A stretch of 64,000 nucleotides of DNA from Dyadobacter alkalitolerans DSM 23607. GTDB taxonomy: Bacteria; Bacteroidota; Bacteroidia; Cytophagales; Spirosomataceae. Shown one piece after another: positions 8,615 to 18,400 of the stretch. The stretch is from contig NZ_AUAS01000002.1 of the NCBI RefSeq assembly GCF_000428845.1, positions 557,072-621,071 on the forward strand, given 5' to 3'. The notes under the pieces are model-generated. The model did no database searches. It was not told where the DNA came from and saw only the letters and a program-made list of their open reading frames with translations. The translations under genes and the position numbers were made by a program. Every line of letters begins with the position of its first letter. Within the stretch, counting starts at the first letter, position 1.

Positions 8615-9847
8615 ATGGACACTTACGTTTTAATTCTTGCAATTATTGGTGCTGCCGTTCTGGGTATGGCATGGATGCCATCTTTTACAGCCAAAACAGG
8701 CGTTTCTGATTCGGTAGTGTATGTGCTGCTGGGCGTAATTGTTTTCAGCATACTGGACGCGCTTCCACAAGCGGACCCAATTCTCTACCAGGATTACTCA
8801 ATCCACCTTACAGAGCTCGTCGTGGTGATATCATTGATGGGAACAGGGCTTAAAATAGACAAGCCGTTTTCACTCAAAAAGTGGAGCGTCCCTTTTCGCT
8901 TGCTTAGCGTCACAATGCTTTTGTGTATAGCGGCTGTGACATTCCTGGCCTGGGCATTTTTAGATTTTAGCCTGCCCTCAGCGCTTCTGTTAGGCGCTGT
9001 ATTGTCGCCGACAGACCCTGTCCTTGCAGCAGATGTGCAGGTGGGCCCTCCAATGGAAGGAGCGGCCGACGACGTGCGCTTTGCACTTACAGCCGAAGCT
9101 GGCATGAATGATGGGATGGCGTTCCCTTTTACCTGGTTGGCTATCGCGCTGGCAACTGCTTTGCCAGCAACCATCGTAAGTGAGCTGGTCACATGGGCTC
9201 TCGTGGACTTGATTTATAAAATCGTCAGTGGTATTATTTTAGGGTTTGCCATGGGTCGGCTCCTGGCTTTCCTGGTGCTGAGAGTCGCGGAGAAGAGCCG
9301 GATAATCAACTTAAATGACGGCTTCATAGCCATAGCTGCTGCACTGTTCATATTCGGTTGCGTAGAACTGTTACATGGCTACGGTTTTATTGCAGTGTTT
9401 GTGGCAGCAGTCACATTCCGAAATTATGAAATGGGCCACAACTTCCATAAAGACATGCATCAGTTTTCTGAGCAGACAGAAAGAATTCTGGTGGCTGTCG
9501 TGTTGCTGGTATTTGGCGGGAGCTTAGTGGATGGTATCTTGCAGGCATTGAGCTGGCCCATGGCATTACTGGCAATTGGTTTCCTTTTTTTAATCAGGCC
9601 GGTCTCTGGGATGCTTGCGTTGAGCGGGACTGCGCTGCATTTTAAAGAAAAGCTAGGCATCAGCTTTTACGGCATCCGTGGAATAGGCTCCTTTTACTAT
9701 CTCTCCTTTGCTTTGCAAGAGGCGCACTTTCCGCATGCAAAAGAATTGTGGTCAATTACCGCATTCATAGCGCTGTTGTCTGTATTGGTACACGGACTAA
9801 CTGCTACCAAGGTAATGGCCCACCTGGAAAAGTACTTTAATAACTAA
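8615..9847 (+). CDS. Cation:proton antiporter (CPA1/NhaP type)
   Basis: 410 residues from the ATG at 8615. An in-frame extension back to 8453 adds 54 hydrophilic residues that do not fit the family. The protein has about 12 membrane helices. Conserved functional segments are L-S-P-T-D-P-V-L-A near residue 130 and A-E-A-G-M-N-D-G near residue 158, which hold the acidic ion-binding residues of CPA1 exchangers. A long C-terminal cytosolic domain is absent. It should exchange Na+ or K+ for protons across the inner membrane. It stands alone, divergent from the P460 operon. Confidence 0.9.
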   Translation: MDTYVLILAIIGAAVLGMAWMPSFTAKTGVSDSVVYVLLGVIVFSILDALPQADPILYQDYSIHLTELVVVISLMGTGLKIDKPFSLKKWSVPFRLLSVTMLLCIAAVTFLAWAFLDFSLPSALLLGAVLSPTDPVLAADVQVGPPMEGAADDVRFALTAEAGMNDGMAFPFTWLAIALATALPATIVSELVTWALVDLIYKIVSGIILGFAMGRLLAFLVLRVAEKSRIINLNDGFIAIAAALFIFGCVELLHGYGFIAVFVAAVTFRNYEMGHNFHKDMHQFSEQTERILVAVVLLVFGGSLVDGILQALSWPMALLAIGFLFLIRPVSGMLALSGTALHFKEKLGISFYGIRGIGSFYYLSFALQEAHFPHAKELWSITAFIALLSVLVHGLTATKVMAHLEKYFNN

Positions 9848-10058
9848 ACAGCGCGGGTAACATGAGCGAGAGTCATATAACTTTCCAACTCGGATCAGCA
9901 AGGATTGAGAAGTCTGGGCGTGAATAATGGCAGAAGTCGGTTCCGACTGATGGAGTTTCCGGTACTAGCGGGTTCCACCTGAAATACGACCTGGGAAGAT
10001 TGTTTAACAAGAAGAATATTTAGTATATTCACAAACGGCGCCATAATTCTTACTTATC

Positions 10059-10652
10059 ATGAAACTGCTCATTTCTTTTCTGATCGCAACAATTACCAAT
10101 GCTTCAATTGCCCAACAGATAGTCATTAACGCTGATGGGACGCATTCGACAGTGCATTCTACAGGCAGCGGGACGGGCATTATTGTAAATCCAAATGGAA
10201 CGCATTCGACAGTACATTCCACAGGCAGCGGGACGAGCATTATCGTAAATCCAAACGGTACGCATTCGGCGGTGCATTCCACAGGTAGTGGTACGGGCAT
10301 TATTGCAAATCCAAACGGTACGCAGTCAACATTTCATTCTATTGGTAGTGACGCGGGTGTAATTGTTAACCCGAATGGTACCCATTCGACTTTTCATTCG
10401 GCGGGTAATAATGTAAAAGTGATTGTAAATGCGAATGGAACTCATACTATATTTCCCTCGTCCGGAAATAAAAACGATGTAATCGGTAATTCTCACAACA
10501 CATTCCTTCAATTTCTCACGAAAGATTCCGACGCTACTCCCGATTCGTCCCATCGGAAGTCATTAAATAGATTAAGCAAGGACGCGCGTTTGAAATGGAG
10601 GGAACCCAGACGGCCCAAGGAAGAACCAGATCCGTCCCCGGAAAAAGAATAG
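10059..10652 (+). CDS. Secreted 20-residue-repeat protein
   Basis: 197 residues with a signal peptide (hydrophobic to about residue 17, then I-A-Q-Q). Residues about 22-140 are six copies of a 20-residue unit of the form I-I-V-N-P-N-G-T-H-S-T-V-H-S-T-G-S-G-T-G. The first three are nearly identical and the later ones diverge. The unit is rich in G, T, S, N and H and would suit a beta-solenoid or repeated hairpins with rows of His. The C-terminal 55 residues are charged (K, R, E, D, P) and unrelated. Similar short repeat proteins occur in Cytophagales, but I know no function. Confidence 0.75.
   Translation: MKLLISFLIATITNASIAQQIVINADGTHSTVHSTGSGTGIIVNPNGTHSTVHSTGSGTSIIVNPNGTHSAVHSTGSGTGIIANPNGTQSTFHSIGSDAGVIVNPNGTHSTFHSAGNNVKVIVNANGTHTIFPSSGNKNDVIGNSHNTFLQFLTKDSDATPDSSHRKSLNRLSKDARLKWREPRRPKEEPDPSPEKE
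10123..10472 (+). repeat. 60-bp tandem repeat array
   Basis: Five full 60-base units begin at 10141, 10201, 10261, 10321 and 10381, with partial units at both ends. The first three are about 90 percent identical and the last two clearly diverged. All lie in frame within the secreted repeat protein gene. The array also keeps the opposite strand open, giving a spurious antisense frame. Confidence 0.92.
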
Positions 10653-10725
10653 CAACAGTGAGTGGCTAGGCTAGACCCTGACTTCGGCGATGCTCAAATT
10701 GCAACAACAGCAGCTGGCGCAATGC

Positions 10726-10964
10726 TTAAAGTTCTCTAAGTGTAGATAGAATAGCTAAAACAAGACTTTTGTTAACATGTCCTGGTCCGTTTGCATCGTC
10801 AACAACCCGGTATTCACCTTGATCGTCTTCTCAAAAACTAGCTTTTTGCCCTCAATTTCTATTTGAAGCTGATAAGTATAGCCTAGTGTGATAATTGTCA
10901 GTGGCAGTTCAATAGTTGCGCCGAGATATTCGACTGGAAGTACATGGATTTCATTCATACCCAT
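10726..10964 (-). pseudogene. Small conserved protein gene with a one-base frameshift
   Basis: From the ATG at 10964 the frame reads I-H-V-L-P-V-E-Y-L-G-A-T-I-E-L-P-L-T, then G-Y-T-Y-Q-L-Q-I-E-I-E-G-K-K-L-V-F-E, a pattern of small conserved Bacteroidota proteins. After L-V-F-E the frame turns into nonsense and stops at 10755. Adding one base there gives E-D-D-Q-G-E-Y-R-V-V-D-D-A, then N-K-S-L-V-L-A-I-L-S-T-L-R-E-L and a TAA at 10726-10728, which completes the expected protein of about 80 residues. The function of the family is unknown. Either a recent mutation or a sequencing error explains it. Confidence 0.75.
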
Positions 10965-11761
10965 AAATTAGATATGAATGTATACAATATGAAAATTCTT
11001 GAATAATAAACTTCGATATCCTAGCTATACGCTCACACCCATATACCCGATTTTATGTTATTTTAGCGACTCTTTGAGTTGCGAATACTTGCTAAAACGG
11101 TATGAGCTATCTGTATAAATCAATTGTGCAACATGATGTTGCCTAATTAATCACTCCTTTTCAACACATCATCGACTACTGAGAGATAAAACCGGGTCGC
11201 CGGAGCGATCCAGTTTACCTGCGTATTCTGGTATAAATTTGCCGGTCTTTAGCTCAATAACGATATAAGACCGCAACTTCAACAAACGCTGACGATTACT
11301 TCCTGAAGTCAGACTCCGCTTATAGCATTGGAAGACGGGCTGAAGGAGCCGAAGGCAAACAGTTACTTGGAATAATACTTGACAGAATCAGTAGTGATTG
11401 GCTTGACAGCCTTGCACAAAATAAGGTTTGAAATCTCCAATGTGAATACTTCTAAGTCTTATGATTGACGCCGATCGGACGATCAACAATCCTGCATGTA
11501 TGACAAGTGAAAAAGTAAGAACTTTTTTCAGGAAAATTCGTCATTTATCGTACTAATGGCTGATGAGAATGCTTTATAAACAGCGAACCCGTCAAGTAAA
11601 CTTAGCTAATACTGCAAACAAGCTTTCAGAAATAGAGTTATTTTAAAGACTATTTTATCAGTATCTTTATCTGAACTCATCAGAAACACCGGAAACTCAA
11701 CTGTCAACCGACTGAAAACCAGAGAGAGGCTCATGATCGCCTTGCAAACATAACTTTGGAT
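10965..11761. other. 797-base gap without a supported gene
   Basis: No convincing complete gene on either strand. One stretch on the + strand (about 11264-11431) is open and reads N-A-D-D-Y-F-L-K-S-D-S-A-Y-S-I-G-R-R-A-E-G, ending L-A-Q-N-K-V-stop. It has protein-like composition but no start codon and a stop just upstream, so it may be the tail of a decayed gene. Confidence 0.5.
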
Positions 11762-12193
11762 ATGCGAGCTCCAAAACTTTTTGTAAAGCTTTTGGCGAAA
11801 CTTTGCGCACTACTGGTGTTGGCTATGGGAATCCTCTGGTGGATGACCTGCCACGAAAGAACCATCGCAACGGATAATCATGATAAAGGTCATATTATCG
11901 CGTTCAAGACACTCGGCGACTTAGTTCAACTACGACCATTTAGGCGGCCATATTATCAAGTAACAGCAATAAATGACGGCCCTTATATGTTTGTGGGGTA
12001 CCACCTTAAAGAGAACATTTTGGTTTATGGGTCAGAACCTGCGAGCGGATACAGTTCTTATGGCGTTATAACGCCCAAACAATTGGATGACATTATCTCC
12101 AAACTTCCTAACAATCCTAAATGGGAAAATATCCATAAAATTATCTCCGCGTATCCACGCCCTGGACGAGTTCCCTCAACGGGGATCTTTTAG
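11762..12193 (+). CDS. Hypothetical membrane-anchored protein
   Basis: 143 residues from the ATG at 11762. One hydrophobic segment (residues about 10-28, L-L-A-K-L-C-A-L-L-V-L-A-M-G-I-L-W-W) is followed by a soluble part of about 110 residues ending in P-R-P-G-R-V-P-S-T-G-I-F. The codon pattern and the single anchor suggest a real gene, but I recognise no family. TAACTTTG at 11751-11758 matches the -7 promoter element so closely upstream that the message would be nearly leaderless, or the start lies further in. Confidence 0.55.
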   Translation: MRAPKLFVKLLAKLCALLVLAMGILWWMTCHERTIATDNHDKGHIIAFKTLGDLVQLRPFRRPYYQVTAINDGPYMFVGYHLKENILVYGSEPASGYSSYGVITPKQLDDIISKLPNNPKWENIHKIISAYPRPGRVPSTGIF

Positions 12194-12718
12194 AGCCACT
12201 ATTGATAGTCCTTCCCTGGGCAACAATTAATTGGGCGTTTTCTGGAGGGAAACGGAGAAAAATCAATGACATTGAGAGTTCGGAAAAACCACCGAATTTT
12301 TAGGCGGCTCCAAGCGGTTAGAAAATCAACTTTATATTGGTGTCCGCCATTGGGCCGCCACCACTTAGTTAACCCTGGCATGGAAATTACTATCGCCAAG
12401 TCTTTTTTCATATACACATCCACAATACCATGAACAATGATAACACAAAACCAACCTGCTGCTGATCGAGGCACCAAAAAGGGCTTAGGAGATTTATTTA
12501 CATCGGGTGGATTTAGGAAATTAGAAGGTACTTGTTATAGCCGCCCTTTGGATAAACCAAATAAAAAGAAAGCAAAAGGATCAAATCAGGAGGAAAGTGT
12601 GGCACAAAAGGCACATCATATCGTCGGCCTCTAAATAAAGGAATGCCAGAACAGCTTGAGCGGGGCGCGTAGCCCTAGATTCATTCCTTGATGAAACCTT
12701 ACACAAATTGTTAAAAAG
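12194..12718. other. 525-base gap, accessory DNA
   Basis: Only short frames with low-complexity or atypical translations occur here (for example 12437-12634 + and 12199-12477 -). The one notable item is a 24-base motif at 12274-12297 that recurs at 49760-49783 with two mismatches. Confidence 0.5.
12274..12297 (+). repeat. Dispersed 24-bp motif, copy 1
   Basis: The core CGGAAAAACCACCGAAT (17 bases, 12281-12297) is identical to 49767-49783. The seven bases before it match at five positions. Both copies are intergenic. Its role is unknown. Confidence 0.45.
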
Positions 12719-13027
12719 ATGCAACTCATACAAATTTTTGTACCGCTAACGGGTCCGAATGGGACTCCGTTTGACGATAGCTTGTTTAACCAGGTAAAAG
12801 ACAAGTTAACCCAGCATTTTGATGGCGTTACCATTTATCAGAGAGCCCCGGCAACGGGCTTGTGGAAAGAAGGCGGCACAGCTGTCCGCGATGAAATCAT
12901 TATTTATGAAGTAATGGCTCCGGAGCTAAATCTGGACTTTTGGGTGCCCTATAAGGCAGGCCTTGAAAAGCAGTTCGGCCAGAAGCAGATCCTGATCAGG
13001 ACATCTGAAATCAGTGTTATATCTTAA
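12719..13027 (+). CDS. Conserved hypothetical protein, 102 aa
   Basis: 102 soluble residues. The start L-I-Q-I-F-V-P-L, the centre F-D-G-V-T-I-Y-Q-R-A-P-A-T-G-L-W and the end F-G-Q-K-Q-I-L-I-R are of a kind seen in small uncharacterised proteins of about 100 residues in several phyla. Alternating strands and one central helix suggest a ferredoxin-like fold. No catalytic motif is evident. It stands alone between accessory stretches. Confidence 0.7.
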   Translation: MQLIQIFVPLTGPNGTPFDDSLFNQVKDKLTQHFDGVTIYQRAPATGLWKEGGTAVRDEIIIYEVMAPELNLDFWVPYKAGLEKQFGQKQILIRTSEISVIS

Positions 13028-13140
13028 CTGATGTGAACACTATTCTCATGAAATTGTGCGCCTATCAACTACCATATACATTCCTGTAACTGCCTTGATA
13101 GTAGTCGGCAACCTGCCGTTTTAAATTGTAGGCGATACAA

Positions 13141-13166
13141 GTGCTGACTCCTTATAGAATCAGCAC
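13141..13166. repeat. Perfect 7-bp inverted repeat
   Basis: GTGCTGA and TCAGCAC are separated by 12 bases just beyond the end of the DUF892 remnant. No T-run follows on the minus strand, so terminator function is doubtful. Confidence 0.35.
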
Positions 13167-13182
13167 CTGTAACGCTGGATTC

Positions 13183-13365
13183 TTATTCGGCGCTTGCCTG
13201 CTCATTCACATAGGTTTCAGCCAGGCCGGTCAAAATATGGTCTGTTTCACCCTCCTGATCAAGTGTTTGTTGTAAGAGGTCTGCAGCCTGTTGACAGCCC
13301 AAGGTGCGGGCAATGTTTCTTAAGGTTCCATAAGATGCGATCTCATAGTGCTCAACTTTCTGGCC
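13183..13365 (-). pseudogene. C-terminal remnant of a DUF892 (YciE-like ferritin fold) gene
   Basis: The last 60 codons of the family are recognisable: [13 protein letters not shown], then L-L-Q-Q-T-L-D-Q-E, and the stop at 13183. The conserved part begins abruptly at the G-Q-K at 13365. Upstream, the frame runs without sense through opposite-strand CheB-like sequence. An intact DUF892 protein has about 165 residues, so roughly 100 are missing. Confidence 0.8.
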
Positions 13366-13601
13366 CGGCAGAAAACCGCTTCCGGCCTTCCGTAGATGTG
13401 TTGCATCGGTCTGCCGCTGTGGCATACGGCTCACATTCAATCGGCATTATCCTAAGTGGGATGCTTGATGATGGCACCTTGGGTATGTGGGCAACCAAAA
13501 GAAGCAAACCGCACCATCGTGCCATCGGCGCGTCCGCCGGTGGCCCGGATGAGCTGCCTATGGGTTTGGATCTCACCGGACGTGAATGTGAACAGGATTG
13601 A
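13362..13601 (+). pseudogene. CheB methylesterase-like remnant
   Basis: On the + strand, starting where the DUF892 remnant ends, the frame reads [12 protein letters not shown], then [12 protein letters not shown]. This is the C-terminal catalytic region of CheB-type protein-glutamate methylesterases. About 10 codons after G-M-W-A-T-K-R it reads [13 protein letters not shown], which resembles the N-terminus of the CheB catalytic domain. The fragments are in the wrong order, suggesting scrambled pieces. No functional enzyme can result. Confidence 0.65.
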
Positions 13602-13605
13602 TGCC

Positions 13606-13787
13606 GGAAGTGCGAACCGGATTGCATGTCGTTTGTTGGTGATGATCAGCAGCAAAAACAGACTATTATTAAACTCATTGATGAAATCGGCTTTGGTGCC
13701 ATTGATGGTGGTGCACGTTCAGAGTCGTGGAGACAGCAGCCAGGCGTTTCTTCTTTATTACAACTATTCTTGTCAAGTTCAATTTGA
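13606..13787 (+). pseudogene. Remnant of an F420-dependent NADP oxidoreductase-like gene
   Basis: From 13629 the + strand reads F-V-G-D-D-Q-Q-Q-K-Q-T, then L-I-D-E-I-G-F-G-A-I-D-G-G-A, then E-S-W-R-Q-Q-P-G. This is the central part of NADP oxidoreductase, coenzyme F420-dependent family proteins. The residues just before it (G-S-A-N-R-I-A) are in another frame, so a frameshift occurs near 13629. After P-G at 13745 the family sequence is lost and a stop comes at 13787. The Rossmann start is absent. Confidence 0.7.
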
Positions 13788-13867
13788 TGCTTTTACCAAG
13801 GCAGTCATTACCTGAACCGCAATTTTGCTTTGATGTGCTTCACTATGGCTGTCGCCGAGCAGCGTAT

Positions 13868-13917
13868 TAAAAAAAATCGAGTTCCATTGCAACTAACTTA
13901 TGCAATGAAACTCGATT
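13868..13917 (-). terminator. Rho-independent terminator of the first SusCD operon
   Basis: On the minus strand AATCGAGTT pairs with AACTCGATT and TGCAAT with ATTGCA, separated by one 2x2 mismatch. The loop has nine bases. A run of seven T follows. It lies 33 bases beyond the SusD stop codon and has the classic stem plus U-tract form. Confidence 0.85.
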
Positions 13918-13949
13918 GAGTGCCTTGAAATGAATTCTTGTACTCCGCC

Positions 13950-15434
13950 TCAGTTTTGCGTCAACAATGGATTCAGGTCGATTTCCGCTTGGGGGATTGG
14001 AAATATTTTATGCTTTTTGAACTGGAAATTGGTCTTGCCTTGCGCTGTAAAAAGTGGGGCCGCGTAAGCTTCGCCCCAGCGGATCATATCAAAGAACCGG
14101 TGACCTTCTAATGCCAGTTCGACCCTGCGTTCATGGCGTAATCGTTCTCTCAGATCCTGTTGACCGGATAGTTTGACAGGCGGCATATTCACCCCAGGCC
14201 GCGCGCGCACCTTGTTGATATCATCCACCGCCTCCTGCAAGCGCTGGTTCTGTTCGATCAGCGCTTCGGCGTGGATCAGAAGCAACTCACCATATCTGAG
14301 CACGACGTAATTGACCCCTTCTCCTCCAGTCCAGCCATTCGGAGCGGCCCCTACCGTAGCCGGGTCAAAGACATATTTCCTGGCCAAAAACCCGGTGACA
14401 GTACTCGGCCCATTCTTACCGTCGTAAACCTGACCGAAGCGATTATCGCCCGGCTTAAAGATCGTATAGCCGAGCCTCGGGTCACCGGGCTCATATGCAG
14501 CCACCAGTTCTTTTGTCGGGTTATTAAAGCCCCAACGGCCGAAGTCAAGGCTGATTTCTGTTCCGCCGCCCCAACCACCTGTCCGGTAGGCCTGCACTTC
14601 AAATATCGACTCGATCGTATTCTGATCGTTCTGGTTATTAAACTGAGCTAAATAGTCCGCATTTAGTTCATAATCACCTGAGTTCATCACCGCTTCGGCA
14701 GCCTTGACCGACTCGGCCCATTTCTGCTGGTACAAATACACTTTGGCCAGCAACGCAGTGGCCGCACCTTTTGTCGCCCGACCGATATTGGCCGAATTGC
14801 GGTAGGTCTTCACAGATGGTAGCAAGCCCGCTGCCGTGGTCAGATCTTTTTCAACAAAAGCCCACGTTTGGGCGTCGGTCGCGCGGGCGACCTGTGTCCC
14901 TTCGATCGTGGTTATCGGCTGCTCAATCAATGGAACTCCGCCAAACACTTTGACAAGATCGAAGTAATAGAGTCCCCGCAGGAAATAAGCTTCTCCCAGA
15001 CAGCGATCTTTGACCCCAGCGTTTTTGAATGCGCTCGCAGGCATTTTGGAAACACCATCGATCACCAGGTTACACCGGGCAATCCCGCTGTATGCGCTGC
15101 CGAACCAGTCACGCAGATTCGGATTATCTGGGAAAATGTTGAAATCCTGAATGGCGCGCTCAGTGCTGTTGTTCGGATCGACTGGCGACTCCGTATCGTC
15201 GGAGGCCAGGTCGCCTAGCACCCAGGCATCATTGAAGTAATGTCCCTGCATCGGATCTGGCCTGCCCCAGAGTAAAGGTTCGTAAGCGGCATTGGTGAAG
15301 AGCACTGCTTCTTCCTCCGATGAAATGCTGCCCAGCAGCGTTTCACCTAAAGGCTTTTTCTCGAGATAGTCCTCACATGATAAACTCAACAGTATCGAGG
15401 CGAGTAACATGCAGGTGGTAACAAGATTTTTCAT
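13950..15434 (-). CDS. SusD/RagB family nutrient-binding lipoprotein (locus 1)
   Basis: 494 residues with a lipoprotein signal ending L-S-L-S-C-E. The SusD pattern is clear: L-E-K-K-P-L-G near residue 25, then the TPR-type helices (A-Y-F-L-R-G-L-Y-Y-F-D-L-V-K-V-F-G-G-V-P-L near 150), and a C-terminal part with L-R-H-E-R-R-V-E-L-A-L-E-G-H-R-F-F-D-M and I-P-Q-A-E-I-D-L-N-P. SusD proteins lie at the cell surface as the lid of the SusC channel. The gene starts 30 bases after SusC and is followed by a strong terminator. The ligand is unknown because no enzyme follows it. Confidence 0.95.
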   Translation of the reverse strand: MKNLVTTCMLLASILLSLSCEDYLEKKPLGETLLGSISSEEEAVLFTNAAYEPLLWGRPDPMQGHYFNDAWVLGDLASDDTESPVDPNNSTERAIQDFNIFPDNPNLRDWFGSAYSGIARCNLVIDGVSKMPASAFKNAGVKDRCLGEAYFLRGLYYFDLVKVFGGVPLIEQPITTIEGTQVARATDAQTWAFVEKDLTTAAGLLPSVKTYRNSANIGRATKGAATALLAKVYLYQQKWAESVKAAEAVMNSGDYELNADYLAQFNNQNDQNTIESIFEVQAYRTGGWGGGTEISLDFGRWGFNNPTKELVAAYEPGDPRLGYTIFKPGDNRFGQVYDGKNGPSTVTGFLARKYVFDPATVGAAPNGWTGGEGVNYVVLRYGELLLIHAEALIEQNQRLQEAVDDINKVRARPGVNMPPVKLSGQQDLRERLRHERRVELALEGHRFFDMIRWGEAYAAPLFTAQGKTNFQFKKHKIFPIPQAEIDLNPLLTQN

Positions 15435-15464
15435 GCTATATTTTTAATTAAAAAATGTAAGTTT

Positions 15465-18400
15465 TTAAAATCCTACCGACAGGCCGAGCGTATAAACGCG
15501 CGCTTGTGGGTACCTTCCTTTATCTGCACCGATTTCCAGGTCGGCACCGCGACCATCCACAAAGTCGGTGGAAGGGCCCATTTCCGGATCAAAACCGGAG
15601 TATTTGGTAAATGTTAGCAGATTCTGACCGGTCAGCGACAGACGCAACCGAGAAACTCCAAGCCTTCCGAGTGCACTCGCCGGAAGCGTGTATCCGATCT
15701 GAAGGTTTTTCAGACGCAGGTAAGAACCACTTTCCACCCATCTGTCTGACACTCTGGCGTTGTTGTTGGGGTCGTTCAGATGAACTCTCGGCTCGGTGGT
15801 GCTGGTCCCTTCCCCTGTCCAGCGGTCGAGCACCGGTGTGAATTTATTGAAGAGATTGGTGCCGCTTTGTGCGCGCATGGCGAGCTGGTTATAGACATCA
15901 TTTCCTTGCACGCCCTGCAAAAGCAGTGAAAGATCAAAGGATTTGTAACTTACATTCCCATTGATCCCATATAGCCAATTTGGTATCGGGCTCCCAATCT
16001 TAGTCTGGTCATTCGCATTGATCATTCCATCGCCATTCAGATCGCGGAAACGGATATCCCCGGGGGCTGTTGCCACTTCCTGTCTGGCATGGGCTTTCAC
16101 CGCTTCGTTATTCTGGAAAATCCCATCGGTAACATAGCCGTAAAAGCTGCCTACCTCCCCCCCTATTGAAGTCCTTGTAAGGAGCGAACCTTGGGTTCCG
16201 CTGACCGGTCCGAGGATATAGTTGATGCCAGGGTTCAGTTCAAGCACCTTGTTGTAAAGCCGCGTGACATTGAATCCGGCGCTGTACTGCAAATCGCCGG
16301 CAGTTTGGTTGTAGTTCAATCCAAATTCCAGTCCGCGGTTACGGATCGACCCTGCATTGATACTGATGGTGGAAGCGCCCGAAAGCGACGAAACCGGCTG
16401 ATCGAGCAGCATATTGCTCGTCTTGCGTGAAAAATAATCGGCCGTAAGCGTCAGCTTATTTTTGAATAAACCCAGGTCCATACCAAAATCGGTTTGCGTG
16501 CTCGTTTCCCATACAAGATGGTTAGAAGTGAGCTTGGCACCGCCTTTGCCGTTTGTGGGAATGCCTAACCCTTCATAGTAGGTTTGGCCACCTGGACCGA
16601 ATGCGTATTGCAGACCGGTAGAAACGGTGTTGTAAGTAGCATAGTTGTCGCCTACCTCCTGATTTCCCAACTGTCCCCAGCTTGCCCTGAATTTAAGATC
16701 CGATACAACAGTTTGTTGCTTCATAAATAGTTCGTCTGACACGCGCCAGGCAGCGGAAACCGAAGGAAAATTTCCCCAGCGGTGCCCCTGCGCAAAACGC
16801 GACGTACCATCACGGCGAAAACTGGCGCTGAACAGGTAACGGTCTCGGAATGCATAGTTCACCCTGGTGATCAATGACAGCAGCGACCATTCCGACGCAT
16901 TGCCGTTCAGGTGCCCGATGTCCACGCTTTGTGCAGCGGCCAGATAGCGATTGTTCACATCATCGGTAATGAAGTTATCTCCTTTCACTGTGGTAAATTC
17001 ATACCGGCTCGACTGGGCATCGACACTTACGAGGGCCGAAAAGTCATGTCCCGATTCAAACTTTTTGCTATACGAAAGTGAATTTTGCCAAAGCGGTGTG
17101 TAAGAAAGATCGGCATACTCGATCAGCGAGTTTGCGGTTGCGCCAAAAGCGGGGATGTAATTTTTGTTGTTGGAGTAATTAATATCCATTCCAAGATTCG
17201 TCCGGAATTTAAGGGCACCGGTGATTTCATATTCTGCGAAAACATTCCCGAACAACCTGAGCCGCTTTCGCCTGTTTTCTGTCCTGTATGCCTGCGCAAT
17301 AGGATTCGGATTGGCCGCGTTTTCGGAGAACCGGCCTTCATCATCATATACCGACTCGAACGGTCGCTTATATACGGCGTTAGAAAGAATGCCACCCAGC
17401 TCATTAGTCCGTATCTGATTGCCACTGGAATGACTGATCGTCAGATTTTGTCCTGTATGCCACTTGCGTTTAATTTGGTGGGTTGTATTAATGCGGAAAG
17501 AAATGCGGCTGAAATCGCTGTTCGGCAGAATACCTTTTTGATCCAGATATGAGCCTGACAATGCAAATTGCGACTTCTCTCCTCCGCCGGAAACGGACAA
17601 ATTATAGTTCTGTGTTGTCGCCGTTTTGAACAGCTCCCGGAGCCAGTAATGATTAGCACCCAAAGTATCTGGCTGGCCGAATGCGGCAGGTCGACCGGAA
17701 TTGACATAGGCCTCATTGATGACGGTCGCATATTCATTGACATTCAACAGCTTGGGTAAGCGCCAGGCTGACTGCAGGCCAAAGTAGCTGTCGAAGGAAA
17801 CCTTCGTTTCGCCCGCTTTTCCCTTTTTAGTCGTCACCAGGATTACACCATTAGCGGCTCTGGAACCATAGATCGTCGCTGCGGCAGCATCTTTCAAGAC
17901 AACGATGGACTCGATATCTCTGGTATTGAAAAGGTTGATCGACTCAGGCCCGGTAGGCGTGCCGTCGATCACATACAGCGGGTTGTTGTTTCCGATGGTG
18001 CCCGTACCCCGCACGCGGACAGTTACATCCGAGCCCGGTGCTCCCGAGTTTGAGGACACAAACACGCCGGCGGCCTGTCCCTGTATAGCCTGGTCAAGTC
18101 CCGCAACAGGCATTTTTTCAATGTCCTTGCTCTGTATCACTGATAATGCGCCTGTCACATCCTTTCGCTGCTGGGTGCCGTAACCAACAACAACCGCCTC
18201 ATTCAACATTTTGACGTTTGGATGAAGTGCAATAGCCAGCGCAGTTTGACCTCCCGTAAAAATTTCCCGCGTCATATACCCAATGTATGATATGACCAGC
18301 GTAACATTATCCTGGTCCAAGTTGAAATCAAAGCGGCCCTTTTCATCGGTTATGGTGCCTGTCGAGGTTCCTTTGATCAGAATGCTCACACCAGGAAGTG

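Noticed and set aside
10004..10300. Antisense frame of 98 codons with repeats of V-P-L-P-V-E-C-T
   Set aside because: It is only the reverse reading of the 60-bp tandem repeats. A multiple-of-three repeat keeps all frames open if one unit is open.
10141..10440. Possible CRISPR array from the regular 60-bp spacing
   Set aside because: Units are continuous coding repeats without distinct spacers, and no cas gene is near.
12199..12477. Minus-strand frame of 92 codons
   Set aside because: No ribosome site, odd composition, and it covers the dispersed 24-base motif.
12437..12634. Plus-strand frame of 65 codons
   Set aside because: Lys-rich low-complexity translation with no family pattern. Not strong enough to call.
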